From an uncultured Clostridia bacterium (GTDB lineage: Bacteria > Bacillota > Clostridia > TANB77 > CAG-508), in the NCBI GenBank assembly GCA_947649935.1, contig CANSTR010000001.1, positions 70,280 through 111,432 on the forward strand: a stretch of DNA of 41,153 bases. The letters are read 5' to 3'. Position numbers and translations under genes: made by a program. The notes under the pieces were generated by a model. That model saw nothing but the letters and a program-made list of their open reading frames with translations. It did no database searches and was not told the origin of the DNA. Shown here in pieces: positions 27,143 through 34,814 of this stretch (the first letter of the stretch is position 1; the number at the start of each line of letters is the position of its first letter).

Positions 27143-27204
27143 CTTAATATAATTAAACTGAGGCAGTTAAAGTTTTACTTGTTACAACCTCAGTTGTTAA
27201 TATT
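27143..27204. repeat. Inverted repeat between the divergent radC and mecA promoters
   Basis: AACTGAGG (27156-27163) and CCTCAGTT (27188-27195) form an inverted pair with a 24-base spacer, and weaker AT-rich pairing extends outwards on both sides. Lying between two divergent promoters, it could be an operator or a hairpin. It has no T run typical of a terminator. Confidence 0.4.
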
Positions 27205-27246
27205 ATGCAATAAATATTAACTTCATAAATTACCAAAAATTTGGCA

Positions 27247-27274
27247 TTTACTTTTTCGTAGAAAGTAGTATAAT
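27247..27274 (+). promoter_or_regulatory. Promoter of the mecA-type gene
   Basis: TTTACT and TATAAT are separated by 16 bases on the plus strand, about 40 bases before the start codon. Confidence 0.6.
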
Positions 27275-27320
27275 TAAGATGTTAGGAAAATCTTTTTGTT
27301 AGTTTTAGGAGGCTTATTTT

Positions 27321-27899
27321 ATGAAAATAGAAAAAATTAATGAGAACAAAATCAGAATTACCTTTAATAATTCTTATTTGCAAGAAAAAAATATTGATAT
27401 CCATTCTTTTATGGCAAATTCCATCGAAAGTCAAAGTTTATTTTTAAATTTATTGGACGAAGCAGAACGTGAAATTGGCTTCATCACGGATAATTACAAG
27501 CTTTCTATCGAAGCACTTGCTTTAATCAATGGAAATTTCATCATCACTGTCACACGTATTGAAAAGGAAAATCTAAAATCAACGCGTGTTCAAGTGCGTA
27601 GAAAAAGTATACAAAATACAAAAAAATTGATTTACAAATTTTCAAATTTTGATGACTTTTGCAATTTCAAAAACTTTTTATCGATTTCTATGCCGAATGT
27701 GTTTGATGAACTATCCACTGCAGGAACCTTGTACAAATACGACGACTACTTCTTCTTTGTCTTGCAAAACTTAGATGCCAAACGTAGCCTTTCTATTTCT
27801 AGCGCAATCAGCGAATTTGCAACTGTTGTATCAAATTCGGATTTAATCTTGAACAAAATTAGAGAATATGGAACATTGTTACATACAACGTCTTCGTAA
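27321..27899 (+). CDS. mecA: MecA-type ClpC adaptor protein
   Basis: This 192-residue protein opens with MKIEKINENKIRITFN, the typical start of the MecA/YpbH family, followed by a segment of the LFLNLLDEAEREIGF type. The C-terminal half carries LYKYDDYFFFVL, matching the conserved LYKY...YYL pattern. In Bacillus, MecA delivers substrates such as ComK to ClpCP and helps assemble the ClpC hexamer. Here the linker and C-terminal domain are somewhat short (family usually about 210-240). AGGAGG stands 8 bases before the ATG. It is a single-gene unit with its own promoter and terminator, divergent from radC. Confidence 0.85.
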   Translation: MKIEKINENKIRITFNNSYLQEKNIDIHSFMANSIESQSLFLNLLDEAEREIGFITDNYKLSIEALALINGNFIITVTRIEKENLKSTRVQVRRKSIQNTKKLIYKFSNFDDFCNFKNFLSISMPNVFDELSTAGTLYKYDDYFFFVLQNLDAKRSLSISSAISEFATVVSNSDLILNKIREYGTLLHTTSS

Positions 27900-27917
27900 A
27901 TGTAATTAAAAATGTAC

Positions 27918-27943
27918 GGGCACAGGACACTGTGCCCATTTTG
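27918..27943 (+). terminator. Terminator of the mecA-type gene
   Basis: An 8-base GC-rich stem (GGGCACAG/CTGTGCCC) with a 4-base loop is followed by ATTTTGT, 18 bases after the stop codon. The T run is short. Confidence 0.65.
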
Positions 27944-27993
27944 TATCTATTTCCTTTATGAAAATTCTTTCTATTCAAAAATCCTTTTTACAT

Positions 27994-28022
27994 TTGACAA
28001 ATTCCAAAAAATATGGTATATT
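27994..28022 (+). promoter_or_regulatory. Promoter of the 459-residue hypothetical gene
   Basis: TTGACA and TATATT are separated by 17 bases on the plus strand. The predicted start of transcription is near 28029, giving a leader of nearly 90 bases. Confidence 0.7.
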
Positions 28023-28049
28023 TTTCCACATATGACATTATAGTTTACA

Positions 28050-28084
28050 TTCTTCATCTCAGCTAACTATCTGAAAATGAAGAA
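28050..28084 (+). promoter_or_regulatory. Leader hairpin before the 459-residue hypothetical gene
   Basis: TTCTTCAT (28050-28057) pairs with ATGAAGAA (28077-28084), and TCAG pairs with CTGA inside the arms. It lies within the predicted leader and ends about 18 bases before the ribosome site, so it may affect translation or mRNA stability. Confidence 0.35.
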
Positions 28085-28117
28085 AATTTCACAAAGCAAA
28101 TTAAAGGAGGAATGCTT

Positions 28118-29497
28118 ATGATAATAACTAACTCGCAATATGGTTTTACCATTCTCCAACCATCTATACGGTCTAGAATAGTTAAAGATAATTATGGAGA
28201 TGCTTGTTTCTATGATAGTAGTGGAATTCTAATTGAGAAAGAAGAAAATGTCTATTTTAGAAAATTGCCCATTACAATGACACATTTTAATGGATATAAT
28301 TATGATATTAACTCTAATAGTTCTTGTTATTTTGAGCGGGTGATAGAAACAGAAAATACTGTTATACTTGAATTATACAGTTGTAGATTAAAAAAATTTG
28401 CCACTCTAGAAGTGACAGAAAAAGAAAGAGAATCACTAAGTATTAGGCAGATTTTCAATTCAACAAAAACTTTGTTTGTAATTTATTTTTCAAACTACAA
28501 TTATGTCACAAATCGTTTTCCCACCATTGAGGGAAATGTTTTCTCTGAAAATGGATTTTGTTATGGAAAATATAGAGATATATTTCATGATTTTGACTTT
28601 AATGAATTTGAAAATGATTCAAAGGCTGCTGCTTTTATCAACCAATACAAAAAAATAGTTCGTATTGGAGATGTTTATTGGACTGAGCCAAATTTCAATT
28701 TTGTTGATACAAAAGGAAGAGTTTTATTACACTTAAATAACCCACCTCATGAGATAGAGAAACATCATATTTTCTATAAGTCCGATGCTTATAATAAATA
28801 TACAAGTGAAAAATGCTACTTAATTGAAGATAGCTGGATATCAGAAAATGCTTGTTCTGTCTCTATCTACTCATCCTGTTTCAAAAAAATAGGAAGTATT
28901 CCAAATGCAAAGATAAGCAAGATTTACCAGGCTTATCCACAAATGGAAGAGCCAAAAATTCGCCTTCCTTTTTTGGTTACTTTGGATAACAGAATCTATT
29001 CTTTTTCAGGAAAGCTATTAACAGAAAACAGGAAGTATGAGATTATGCTTAATGGTAATGTTCACAATTTTCATTTTTTCTCTTGGTCTATAGGACAACA
29101 TCAATACTATTTTTTGACAGGCAAACTAGAGAATGGCAGGCGTGATTTGTATCTATTAAAAGGAACTACTCTAGAGCTATTGTTTCCTGATTGTTGTAAT
29201 CGTGATAGACCAGAATTTGTTAGCAATCTAATCACTACAAATAAAACAACCGGCATTCAGGAAAAAAAGAACGGCATCTGCATAAATTATGAAAAAAATG
29301 GCAAGCTTTTTCATGAAATTTATATTGTACAAGAAAATCTAGAAAAAACAGAAATAGACTGGGTAAAAATCTTTTCCTATTGCCTAGAAAAAGGTACAAT
29401 TGATGATCCTTTTTGCAATATTGAAACAGCACCATCTAGTTATCTTATGCATCCTTTACGCGGGGATGAACAAGATGAGCAAAATTTTATTTTATAA
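28118..29497 (+). CDS. 459-residue hypothetical protein, unrecognised family
   Basis: The ATG at 28118 is chosen because AAAGGAGG lies 7 bases before it; an in-frame ATG at 28112 is only 1 base from it. No signal peptide, membrane helix or known motif is visible. The composition is rich in aromatic residues, Asn and short beta-strand-like stretches. Several loosely similar units of the form 'YSFSGKLL', 'FYDSSGILIE', 'NFVDTKGRVLLH' recur (about residues 30-45, 192-206, 290-297), which suggests a repeat-built beta structure such as a propeller or WG-like repeats. It stands alone, with strong promoter and terminator. I do not recognise the family and assign no function. Confidence 0.75.
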   Translation: MIITNSQYGFTILQPSIRSRIVKDNYGDACFYDSSGILIEKEENVYFRKLPITMTHFNGYNYDINSNSSCYFERVIETENTVILELYSCRLKKFATLEVTEKERESLSIRQIFNSTKTLFVIYFSNYNYVTNRFPTIEGNVFSENGFCYGKYRDIFHDFDFNEFENDSKAAAFINQYKKIVRIGDVYWTEPNFNFVDTKGRVLLHLNNPPHEIEKHHIFYKSDAYNKYTSEKCYLIEDSWISENACSVSIYSSCFKKIGSIPNAKISKIYQAYPQMEEPKIRLPFLVTLDNRIYSFSGKLLTENRKYEIMLNGNVHNFHFFSWSIGQHQYYFLTGKLENGRRDLYLLKGTTLELLFPDCCNRDRPEFVSNLITTNKTTGIQEKKNGICINYEKNGKLFHEIYIVQENLEKTEIDWVKIFSYCLEKGTIDDPFCNIETAPSSYLMHPLRGDEQDEQNFIL

Positions 29498-29521
29498 AAA
29501 AAATTTGTTTTGTAAACTAAC

Positions 29522-29554
29522 GAGCACCTTAAAAATAAGGTGCTTGTTTTTTCT
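29522..29554 (+). terminator. Terminator of the 459-residue gene, possibly shared with prfA
   Basis: A 10-base stem (GAGCACCTTA/TAAGGTGCTT, with G-T ends) and a 4-base loop are followed by GTTTTTTCTTTT on the plus strand. It sits directly after the convergent prfA stop codon and may work weakly in the other direction too. Confidence 0.8.
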
Positions 29555-29555
29555 T

Positions 29556-30617
29556 TTATTCCTCATTCCCTTTCAACTTTTCCGCTCGATCAGTTGCAAT
29601 TAAATTGTCGATTAATTCGTCTAATTCTCCATTTAAAAAACTTTCAAATTGGAAAATGCTCATGCCAATTCGGTGGTCTGTGATGCGTCCTTGTGGATAA
29701 TTGTAGGTTCTAATTTTCTCGCTTCTATCGCCACTACCTACTTGACTTTTTCTCTCATTGGCAACCGCAGAATCTTGTTTTGCTTTCTCAATTTCATATA
29801 AACGCGAACGCAACATTTTCATCGCATATTCTCGGTTTTGCACTTGCGAACGCTGCGTTTGGCATTCTACCACAATGCCACTTGGTTCATGAATTAAACG
29901 AACTGCTGAGGATGTTTTGTTAATGTGCTGTCCACCTGCACCAGAAGCGCGGAAAACTTCCATTCTGATATCCGCTGGATTTAATTCCACTTCCACTTCC
30001 TCAACCTCTGGTAAAACCGCCACCGTGGCAGTTGACGTATGAATTCTTCCACTGCTTTCGGTATCGGGAACACGTTGCACGCGGTGCACACCACTTTCAA
30101 ACTTAAAACGACTATACGCCCCTTTTCCTGTTATCATAAAAGTAACTTCTTTGTAACCCCCCAATTCCGTAGCATTTTCATTGACAATATCCAATTTCCA
30201 ATGCTTTTTTTCTGCATACATGGAATACATACGAAACAACGTTGCCGCAAATAGCGCTGCTTCTTCTCCTCCTGCTCCAGAACGAATTTCGCAAATAACG
30301 TTGCTATCATCATTTGGGTCTTTTGGAATTAGCAAAATTTTCAATTCTTCCTCTATTTTAGGCAATTTTTCCTTGGCTTCTTCAAAATCACTACTTGCCA
30401 GCTCCTTTAATTCTGGGTCATTCAGCATTTCTTTGGCTTCTTCCATTTGCTGTTTTACTGCTTTATATTCTCTATATTTTTCCACAACATCTTGCATTGC
30501 ACCGTGTTCTTTCATCAATTTTTGCCACTCTGCCTGATTAGCAATTACTTCAGAATCACTAATCAATTGATTTAATTCCTCGTACCTTTTCTCTACATCC
30601 TCTAATTTTTGAAACAT
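29556..30617 (-). CDS. prfA: Peptide chain release factor 1
   Basis: This 353-residue protein has all the class I release-factor landmarks. GGQ at residues 228-230 (GAGGQHINK) triggers peptide release. The tripeptide PDT at 184-186 (RVPDTES) occupies the P-x-T position that reads UAA/UAG and separates RF1 from RF2. The helical N-terminal domain and C-terminal [14 protein letters not shown] are present. AAAGGAG is 7 bases before the ATG, and a strong promoter lies at 30644-30672. No prmC (the methyltransferase that modifies the GGQ glutamine) follows. Length matches the family. Confidence 0.97.
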   Translation of the reverse strand: MFQKLEDVEKRYEELNQLISDSEVIANQAEWQKLMKEHGAMQDVVEKYREYKAVKQQMEEAKEMLNDPELKELASSDFEEAKEKLPKIEEELKILLIPKDPNDDSNVICEIRSGAGGEEAALFAATLFRMYSMYAEKKHWKLDIVNENATELGGYKEVTFMITGKGAYSRFKFESGVHRVQRVPDTESSGRIHTSTATVAVLPEVEEVEVELNPADIRMEVFRASGAGGQHINKTSSAVRLIHEPSGIVVECQTQRSQVQNREYAMKMLRSRLYEIEKAKQDSAVANERKSQVGSGDRSEKIRTYNYPQGRITDHRIGMSIFQFESFLNGELDELIDNLIATDRAEKLKGNEE

Positions 30618-30643
30618 ACTCTCACTCCTTTTATTATAGACGT

Positions 30644-30672
30644 ATTATAACACATATTTTTTATTTTGCCAA
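30644..30672 (-). promoter_or_regulatory. Promoter of prfA
   Basis: On the minus strand TTGGCA and TATAAT are separated by 17 bases, about 20 bases before the ribosome site. Confidence 0.65.
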
Positions 30673-30740
30673 TATGCTATAGAAAATAATTCAAAAATTG
30701 GGTGGATGTTGGCTATTTTCATTTACCCGATAACATATTT

Positions 30741-30811
30741 GTAGGGCGATTATTAATCGCCCGCGTAAAAATACATTTTTTATACAGCGGGCGACTGATA
30801 GTCGCCCCTAC
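30741..30811. repeat. GTAGGG...CCCTAC palindromic repeat, copy 2 (two hairpins)
   Basis: The unit opens with GTAGGGCGAT and closes with CGCCCCTAC. It holds two hairpins (GGGCGATTATTAATCGCCC and GGGCGACTGATAGTCGCCC) separated by a 23-base AT-rich spacer. It begins 5 bases after the ddl stop codon on the minus strand and separates ddl from the prfA promoter. Confidence 0.75.
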
Positions 30812-30816
30812 GGTTT

Positions 30817-32055
30817 TTATTTCATTTTTCCTGTTTTTGGACCACCTTGCATGGCTAAAATGTTTTGGTCGTATGAGAAGGTTAATTTTTCGCGCTCGCG
30901 ATGTCTTTTTAACGCAATTTCAATGACTTGGTCCATTTCTTCTTCAAACGTTTTTCCGCTGGCTTCCCATAAATAATAGGATAACGCGCCTGGAATAGTG
31001 TTAATTTCATTGACATAGACTTTTTCGGTTTGGGTATCCATCAAAAAGTCAATTCTCGCAACTCCACTACAGCCTAGAACTTTAAAGGTTTCTTGCGCCA
31101 ATTTTTGGATTTCATCTCTTTTTTCATCTGGAATATCGGCTGGCAATTTTTTGTCTGACACTGCCATTCCCTTTCCTCCGCTCAATTTCGAATTTCCGGC
31201 TTTTGCGCCCGAAATTCCTTTGATTCCAGCTTTTCCTTTGCTGCCATTTCCGCCCATGTATTTGTCCGCATAACTCAAAATCTCGTCAGAGAAAAATGGC
31301 TCTTCACATACGGAAGCCTGTGTTTCCGTAATATTTCCAATCACAGAACAATTGATTTCTTTCAAATCCACGACCGCTTTTTCTACAATCACGCGGTCTG
31401 CAAATTCCATCGCAAATTCAATTGCTTCCTCCAATTGTTGCCTGTCATTTGCCTTTTTAATTCCCACACTTGAACCTAGATTTCCTGGTTTTACAATCAC
31501 TGGAAAACCAAGTTTTTCGGTGATTTGATTCAAATATTTGTCGTCGTCTTTTATGTATTCCATACTATAAAAAGACACGTAATCTACAACTGGAAGACCA
31601 GATTCCTTCAAGACTTTTTTCATCAAAATTTTATCCATACCAATGCTAGATGCCAAGATATCTGGTCCCGCGTATGGGATTCCTAACATGTTTAGAAATC
31701 CTGCCATGGTGCCATCTTCGCCATTTGTGCCGTGCATGATTGGAATAGCGACATCAATCGTATTTAGTACCTTTTTTCCAACTAAAGGCGCTGGGCAACG
31801 AATGACTTTTACACCTGTTCCATCGTTGACAACGGCAACTTTGTAGCTTCTTTTTAACAAAACTTCCATGTCTCGATATTGGTACAAATCTAGCAAATCG
31901 TCACCTGTATACATGACGCCTTCTTTGGAAATGTAAATTGGCACCAATTCATATTTATCTGGATTCAATGCAGAAATTGCTTGCGACATGGTGATTACCG
32001 CAATTTCATGCTCAACGGATTTCCCGCCAAAAAATATTCCTAATTTAATTTTCAT
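30817..32055 (-). CDS. ddl: D-alanine--D-alanine ligase
   Basis: This is an ATP-grasp enzyme that joins two D-alanines for the peptidoglycan stem peptide. Landmarks are FFGGKSVEHE at the N-terminus, HGTNGEDGTMAGFLNMLGIPYAGPD (quoted in part) in the substrate region, GFPVIVKPGNLGSSVGI for ATP binding, and C-terminal NEINTIPGALSYYLWEASG. An extra low-complexity Gly/Lys/Ser segment of about 30 residues interrupts the protein at about 264-297. The ATG at 32055 is preferred: AAAGGA is 8 bases before it but only 2 before the ATG at 32061. It lies downstream of the MurF-type gene but has its own promoter. A palindromic repeat sits between that promoter and the ribosome site. Confidence 0.94.
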   Translation of the reverse strand: MKIKLGIFFGGKSVEHEIAVITMSQAISALNPDKYELVPIYISKEGVMYTGDDLLDLYQYRDMEVLLKRSYKVAVVNDGTGVKVIRCPAPLVGKKVLNTIDVAIPIMHGTNGEDGTMAGFLNMLGIPYAGPDILASSIGMDKILMKKVLKESGLPVVDYVSFYSMEYIKDDDKYLNQITEKLGFPVIVKPGNLGSSVGIKKANDRQQLEEAIEFAMEFADRVIVEKAVVDLKEINCSVIGNITETQASVCEEPFFSDEILSYADKYMGGNGSKGKAGIKGISGAKAGNSKLSGGKGMAVSDKKLPADIPDEKRDEIQKLAQETFKVLGCSGVARIDFLMDTQTEKVYVNEINTIPGALSYYLWEASGKTFEEEMDQVIEIALKRHREREKLTFSYDQNILAMQGGPKTGKMK

Positions 32056-32071
32056 ATTCATTTTCCTTTCT

Positions 32072-32101
32072 GTAGGGGCAGGGGTGGAACCCTGCCCCTA
32101 C
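32072..32101. repeat. GTAGGG...CCCTAC palindromic repeat, copy 3, in the ddl leader
   Basis: A perfect 12-base inverted repeat (GTAGGGGCAGGG/CCCTGCCCCTAC) encloses a 6-base loop. It lies in the predicted ddl leader, and its last base on the minus strand is directly followed by the AGAAAGGAAA ribosome site. Confidence 0.8.
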
Positions 32102-32131
32102 ATTGTTTTTGTAATTTTGCCCTAATCTTTT

Positions 32132-32160
32132 ATTATACCACATTTTCGTTAAAATGTCAA
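32132..32160 (-). promoter_or_regulatory. Promoter of ddl
   Basis: A perfect consensus promoter on the minus strand: TTGACA, 17 bases, TATAAT. Transcription would start near 32125, leaving a leader of about 70 bases that contains repeat copy 3. Confidence 0.75.
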
Positions 32161-32161
32161 T

Positions 32162-32190
32162 TTGACAAAATTGGGGAAATGTGATATAAT
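32162..32190 (+). promoter_or_regulatory. Divergent plus-strand promoter facing murF
   Basis: A second perfect consensus promoter on the plus strand: TTGACA, 17 bases, TATAAT. Its -35 box abuts that of the ddl promoter (TGTCAA-T-TTGACA). It points into repeat copy 4 and the 3' end of the MurF-type gene, with no plus-strand protein gene behind it. Confidence 0.6.
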
Positions 32191-32272
32191 GTAGGGTTGG
32201 GCATTTGGGCACGGTACCCCGTGCCCCTACGTTGTTTTTCGTCATGGGCGGGCGATTGATAATCGCCCCTAC
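32191..32272. repeat. GTAGGG...CCCTAC palindromic repeat, copy 4 (two hairpins)
   Basis: The unit starts with GTAGGG and ends with CCCCTAC. It contains hairpins GGGCACGG/CCGTGCCC (32207-32226, followed by a further CCTAC) and GGGCGATT/AATCGCCC (32250-32268). The stop codon TAG of the MurF-type gene (32269-32271) is supplied by the repeat's outer TAGGGG end. Confidence 0.75.
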
Positions 32273-33831
32273 AGATAATTGTCGGGTAGGTCGTTTTCTA
32301 ATAATACAACCGTGTTATTGCTCACAATTCTGTTCATTTCCTGCAATGCTTCATCCAAATTTTTCGCAACAAATGTATTTTGCTTTGGATAATGCTTATC
32401 TTGCAATCCTTTCAAAATCGGCAACGTTTGTTCAATGCCAACCAAAATGACATAATCCGCACTCTCTGCTGCTTTGCGCCCTAATTCACGATTGATTTCT
32501 TGCATTTTATCGCCCAACTCAACGATTCCCGGCGTAATTAATACACGTTGTTTCGCCTCAAACGATTTTAGCACATCCAACGCCATTTTAGCGCCTTTTA
32601 CGTTGGAATTATACGCATCGTCAATGATGATGCTTCCATTCGGATTTTGCTTTAACTGCAATCTGTGTGGCACTGGCTTTAAATATCTGGCACCCAATTT
32701 TATTTCATTCGCCGTCATGCCCAACTGGTCAGCAATTGCCACAGCGCCGACAATATTCAAAATATTTAACTCGCCCAACAATTTCGTTTTGATTTCAATG
32801 TTTTCTTTGTTTAGTAGTACAACCTCAAACGTAGAGCCACGTTCATTGATGTTAATATTGGTTGCGTAGTAGTCTGCATTTTTATTTAGACCAAATTTTA
32901 TGGCGTTTTTCGGAAGTTTCGAGTTTCGAATATTTTCATCTTCCCAATTGACAAACGCCAAACCTTTTGCTGGAAGCGCATCTACCAATTCTAACTTCGT
33001 TTTTCGGACATTATCCAAGGATTTGAAAGTGTCCAAATGTTGTGGTCCAATCGCTGTTACAACACCACATTCTGGCTGCACAATATCGCAAATTTCTTTG
33101 ATATCGCCCACATATTTGGCACCCATTTCGCAGATGAAAAGTTGGTGCGTAGACGTTAATTTTTCATTGATGGTACGAACAACTCCCATGGTTGTGTTAT
33201 AACTTTCTGGCGTCATCAATGTGTTGAATTTTTGCGATAAAATTGTATTAATCGCATATTTCGTACTGGTTTTTCCGTAACTTCCTGTGATTCCAATGAC
33301 TTTCAAGCCTTGCACTTCTTTCAATTTTTTGCTTGCTTTTGTGCAAAATCCTTTGCGAATGCTTTTTTCAATTGGTCGATTGATGAGATTTACCAAATAG
33401 ACGAAACTGTATGCCAACATTGAAAAAATGTCTGCTACAATGATTGCAATTTTGAAGTTAAACAAGATGGCAACCAAAACAATAGCTAAATATATTAGAA
33501 AATACGTAACATACATTCTTCTGATGCGACTTGTGACCACAAATGCCTTTTTTTCTTTCGCCCTTTTGGATGTTGCAATTAATATCAAATACACAAAAAT
33601 GTTAATCACTAAGGCGAAAATATCGTAACGGAAAATCAGCAAAATAATCGGGATAGCAAGTAAAACGATGTTGCTGATGTTCCATACTTTTTTGCGACAA
33701 CGTTTCATCCATACGACATATCTGTCGTTGTAATAATTTTCTAATTGCAAAATGTGAAGCCCTTCGCGCGCGATTTTGTAAAAGAAAATTAGAAATAAGA
33801 ATAGGTTTAGACTAACGAATATGGTTTGCAT
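32269..33831 (-). CDS. murF: Membrane-anchored MurF-type Mur ligase
   Basis: This 520-residue protein has about five membrane helices (residues 3-18, 53-67, 70-86, 106-122, 128-149) in place of the usual soluble MurF N-terminal domain. A Mur ligase core follows: ATP loop GITGSYGKTS at 180-189 with Lys187, PESYNTTMGVV, EMGAKYVGDI, IGPQHLDTF and DDAYNSNVKGAKMALDVL. The last is the MurF form of the motif. MurF adds D-Ala-D-Ala to UDP-MurNAc-tripeptide, and the neighbouring ddl makes that dipeptide. A related ligase activity on another cell-wall substrate cannot be excluded because the substrate-binding N-terminal domain is replaced. GAAAGGAAG lies 5 bases before the ATG. It starts 18 bases after the hydrolase gene. 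The stop codon is inside a palindromic repeat. Confidence 0.85.
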   Translation of the reverse strand: MQTIFVSLNLFLFLIFFYKIAREGLHILQLENYYNDRYVVWMKRCRKKVWNISNIVLLAIPIILLIFRYDIFALVINIFVYLILIATSKRAKEKKAFVVTSRIRRMYVTYFLIYLAIVLVAILFNFKIAIIVADIFSMLAYSFVYLVNLINRPIEKSIRKGFCTKASKKLKEVQGLKVIGITGSYGKTSTKYAINTILSQKFNTLMTPESYNTTMGVVRTINEKLTSTHQLFICEMGAKYVGDIKEICDIVQPECGVVTAIGPQHLDTFKSLDNVRKTKLELVDALPAKGLAFVNWEDENIRNSKLPKNAIKFGLNKNADYYATNININERGSTFEVVLLNKENIEIKTKLLGELNILNIVGAVAIADQLGMTANEIKLGARYLKPVPHRLQLKQNPNGSIIIDDAYNSNVKGAKMALDVLKSFEAKQRVLITPGIVELGDKMQEINRELGRKAAESADYVILVGIEQTLPILKGLQDKHYPKQNTFVAKNLDEALQEMNRIVSNNTVVLLENDLPDNYL

Positions 33832-33849
33832 AGTTTCTTCCTTTCTACT

Positions 33850-34617
33850 TTATTGGTCATTTTTGAAAAATTCATTTAAGACAGCAATGCAATTGGGTAA
33901 ATTTTCCAAATAGGCAAAATGACCAGAGTTTTTGTATTCCACAAGCCCTGCGTCTGGAATGAGTTGTTCCATTTTTTTTGCATCTGCAATTGGGGTGTCG
34001 GTATCATTTGAGCCCCAGATGAGCAGGGTTGGAACTTTGATATTGGGCAACATCGGCGTCATATCTTCGTTTAGAATAGTTTTCATTGTTTCTCTTAACA
34101 CTGGCGCTGAGGCTTTGTAATCACTTGAACCAACGTGATTTAGCAACTTTTCTTTGAAGTTTTTGATGCCACCTACGTCTGGCAATTTATTTAAAATGAT
34201 TTTTCCTGCTTTGAAAATACTAACTTTTACGTAATATTTTGGTTTTCGCTTAGGAACTAAGCCTGCACTATCTAACAAAACAACTTTTTTCGCATCCACA
34301 ATTCCTCTGCCAACTGCATTGATAATCATTCTTCCGCCATTGGAGTGACCAATTAAAATTGGTTTTTCAATGTGCAATTTGTTCACAAATTCTGCTAAAA
34401 AATCGCCGAAATCGTTGGTTTTTAGCGGGTGTTCTGGCAAATCACTTTTTCCAAAACCGACAATATCTACCAAATATACTTTGAAATTGTTGCATAGACC
34501 ATTGGCGATTGGTCGCATGGTTTCTTTGTCACACAACCAGCCATGAAGCAATATGATTGGGTTTCCTTCTCCCATGACTTCATAGTCTATGTTCCAGTTT
34601 TGTATTTTTACTTGCAA
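33850..34617 (-). CDS. Alpha/beta hydrolase
   Basis: The start is TTG at 34617, because GGAG lies 6 bases before it; the only longer option, a GTG at 34641, has no ribosome site. The 255-residue protein shows the alpha/beta hydrolase fold: oxyanion HGW near residue 25, nucleophile elbow GHSNGG with Ser92, acid WGSND with Asp205 and base SGHFAY with His233. The substrate is unknown; the family includes esterases, peptidases and haloperoxidase-like enzymes. No signal peptide is seen, so it acts in the cytoplasm. It is the first gene of a unit with the MurF-type ligase, which hints at a cell-wall connection but does not prove one. Confidence 0.88.
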   Translation of the reverse strand: MQVKIQNWNIDYEVMGEGNPIILLHGWLCDKETMRPIANGLCNNFKVYLVDIVGFGKSDLPEHPLKTNDFGDFLAEFVNKLHIEKPILIGHSNGGRMIINAVGRGIVDAKKVVLLDSAGLVPKRKPKYYVKVSIFKAGKIILNKLPDVGGIKNFKEKLLNHVGSSDYKASAPVLRETMKTILNEDMTPMLPNIKVPTLLIWGSNDTDTPIADAKKMEQLIPDAGLVEYKNSGHFAYLENLPNCIAVLNEFFKNDQ

Positions 34618-34704
34618 AATTTTCTCCTTTCTTTTTTCCACAGTTTGTTTCCATTTTGTGGATTTTCTACTATAATTTATTCAAATCATCAGTTCTTTGT
34701 GAGT

Positions 34705-34733
34705 ATTATATACTATTCTTGCCAGAATTTCAA
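34705..34733 (-). promoter_or_regulatory. Promoter of the hydrolase-murF unit
   Basis: On the minus strand TTGAAA and TATAAT are separated by 17 bases. The leader to the TTG start is about 80 bases. Confidence 0.65.
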
Positions 34734-34752
34734 CCTAAAATAAGAGAAATTT

Positions 34753-34790
34753 AAAAGACAAACTACATTTTTGTAATTTGTCTTTTTTGG
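34753..34790 (-). terminator. Terminator of the cohesin-protein gene
   Basis: A 15-base stem (AAAAGACAAATTACA/TGTAGTTTGTCTTTT on the minus strand, one mismatch or wobble) with a 4-base loop ends in T runs on either strand. It starts about 30 bases after the stop codon and may work in both directions. Confidence 0.7.
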
Positions 34791-34814
34791 CATTTTAAAT
34801 CTCGTCATTTGGTA

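Noticed and set aside
32045..32245. 66-residue minus-strand frame between murF and ddl
   Set aside because: It runs through palindromic repeats and the ddl promoter, and it has no ribosome site or protein-like composition.
34618..34641. GTG at 34641 as start of the alpha/beta hydrolase
   Set aside because: The GGAG ribosome site lies downstream of it, 6 bases before the TTG at 34617, so the shorter start fits better.
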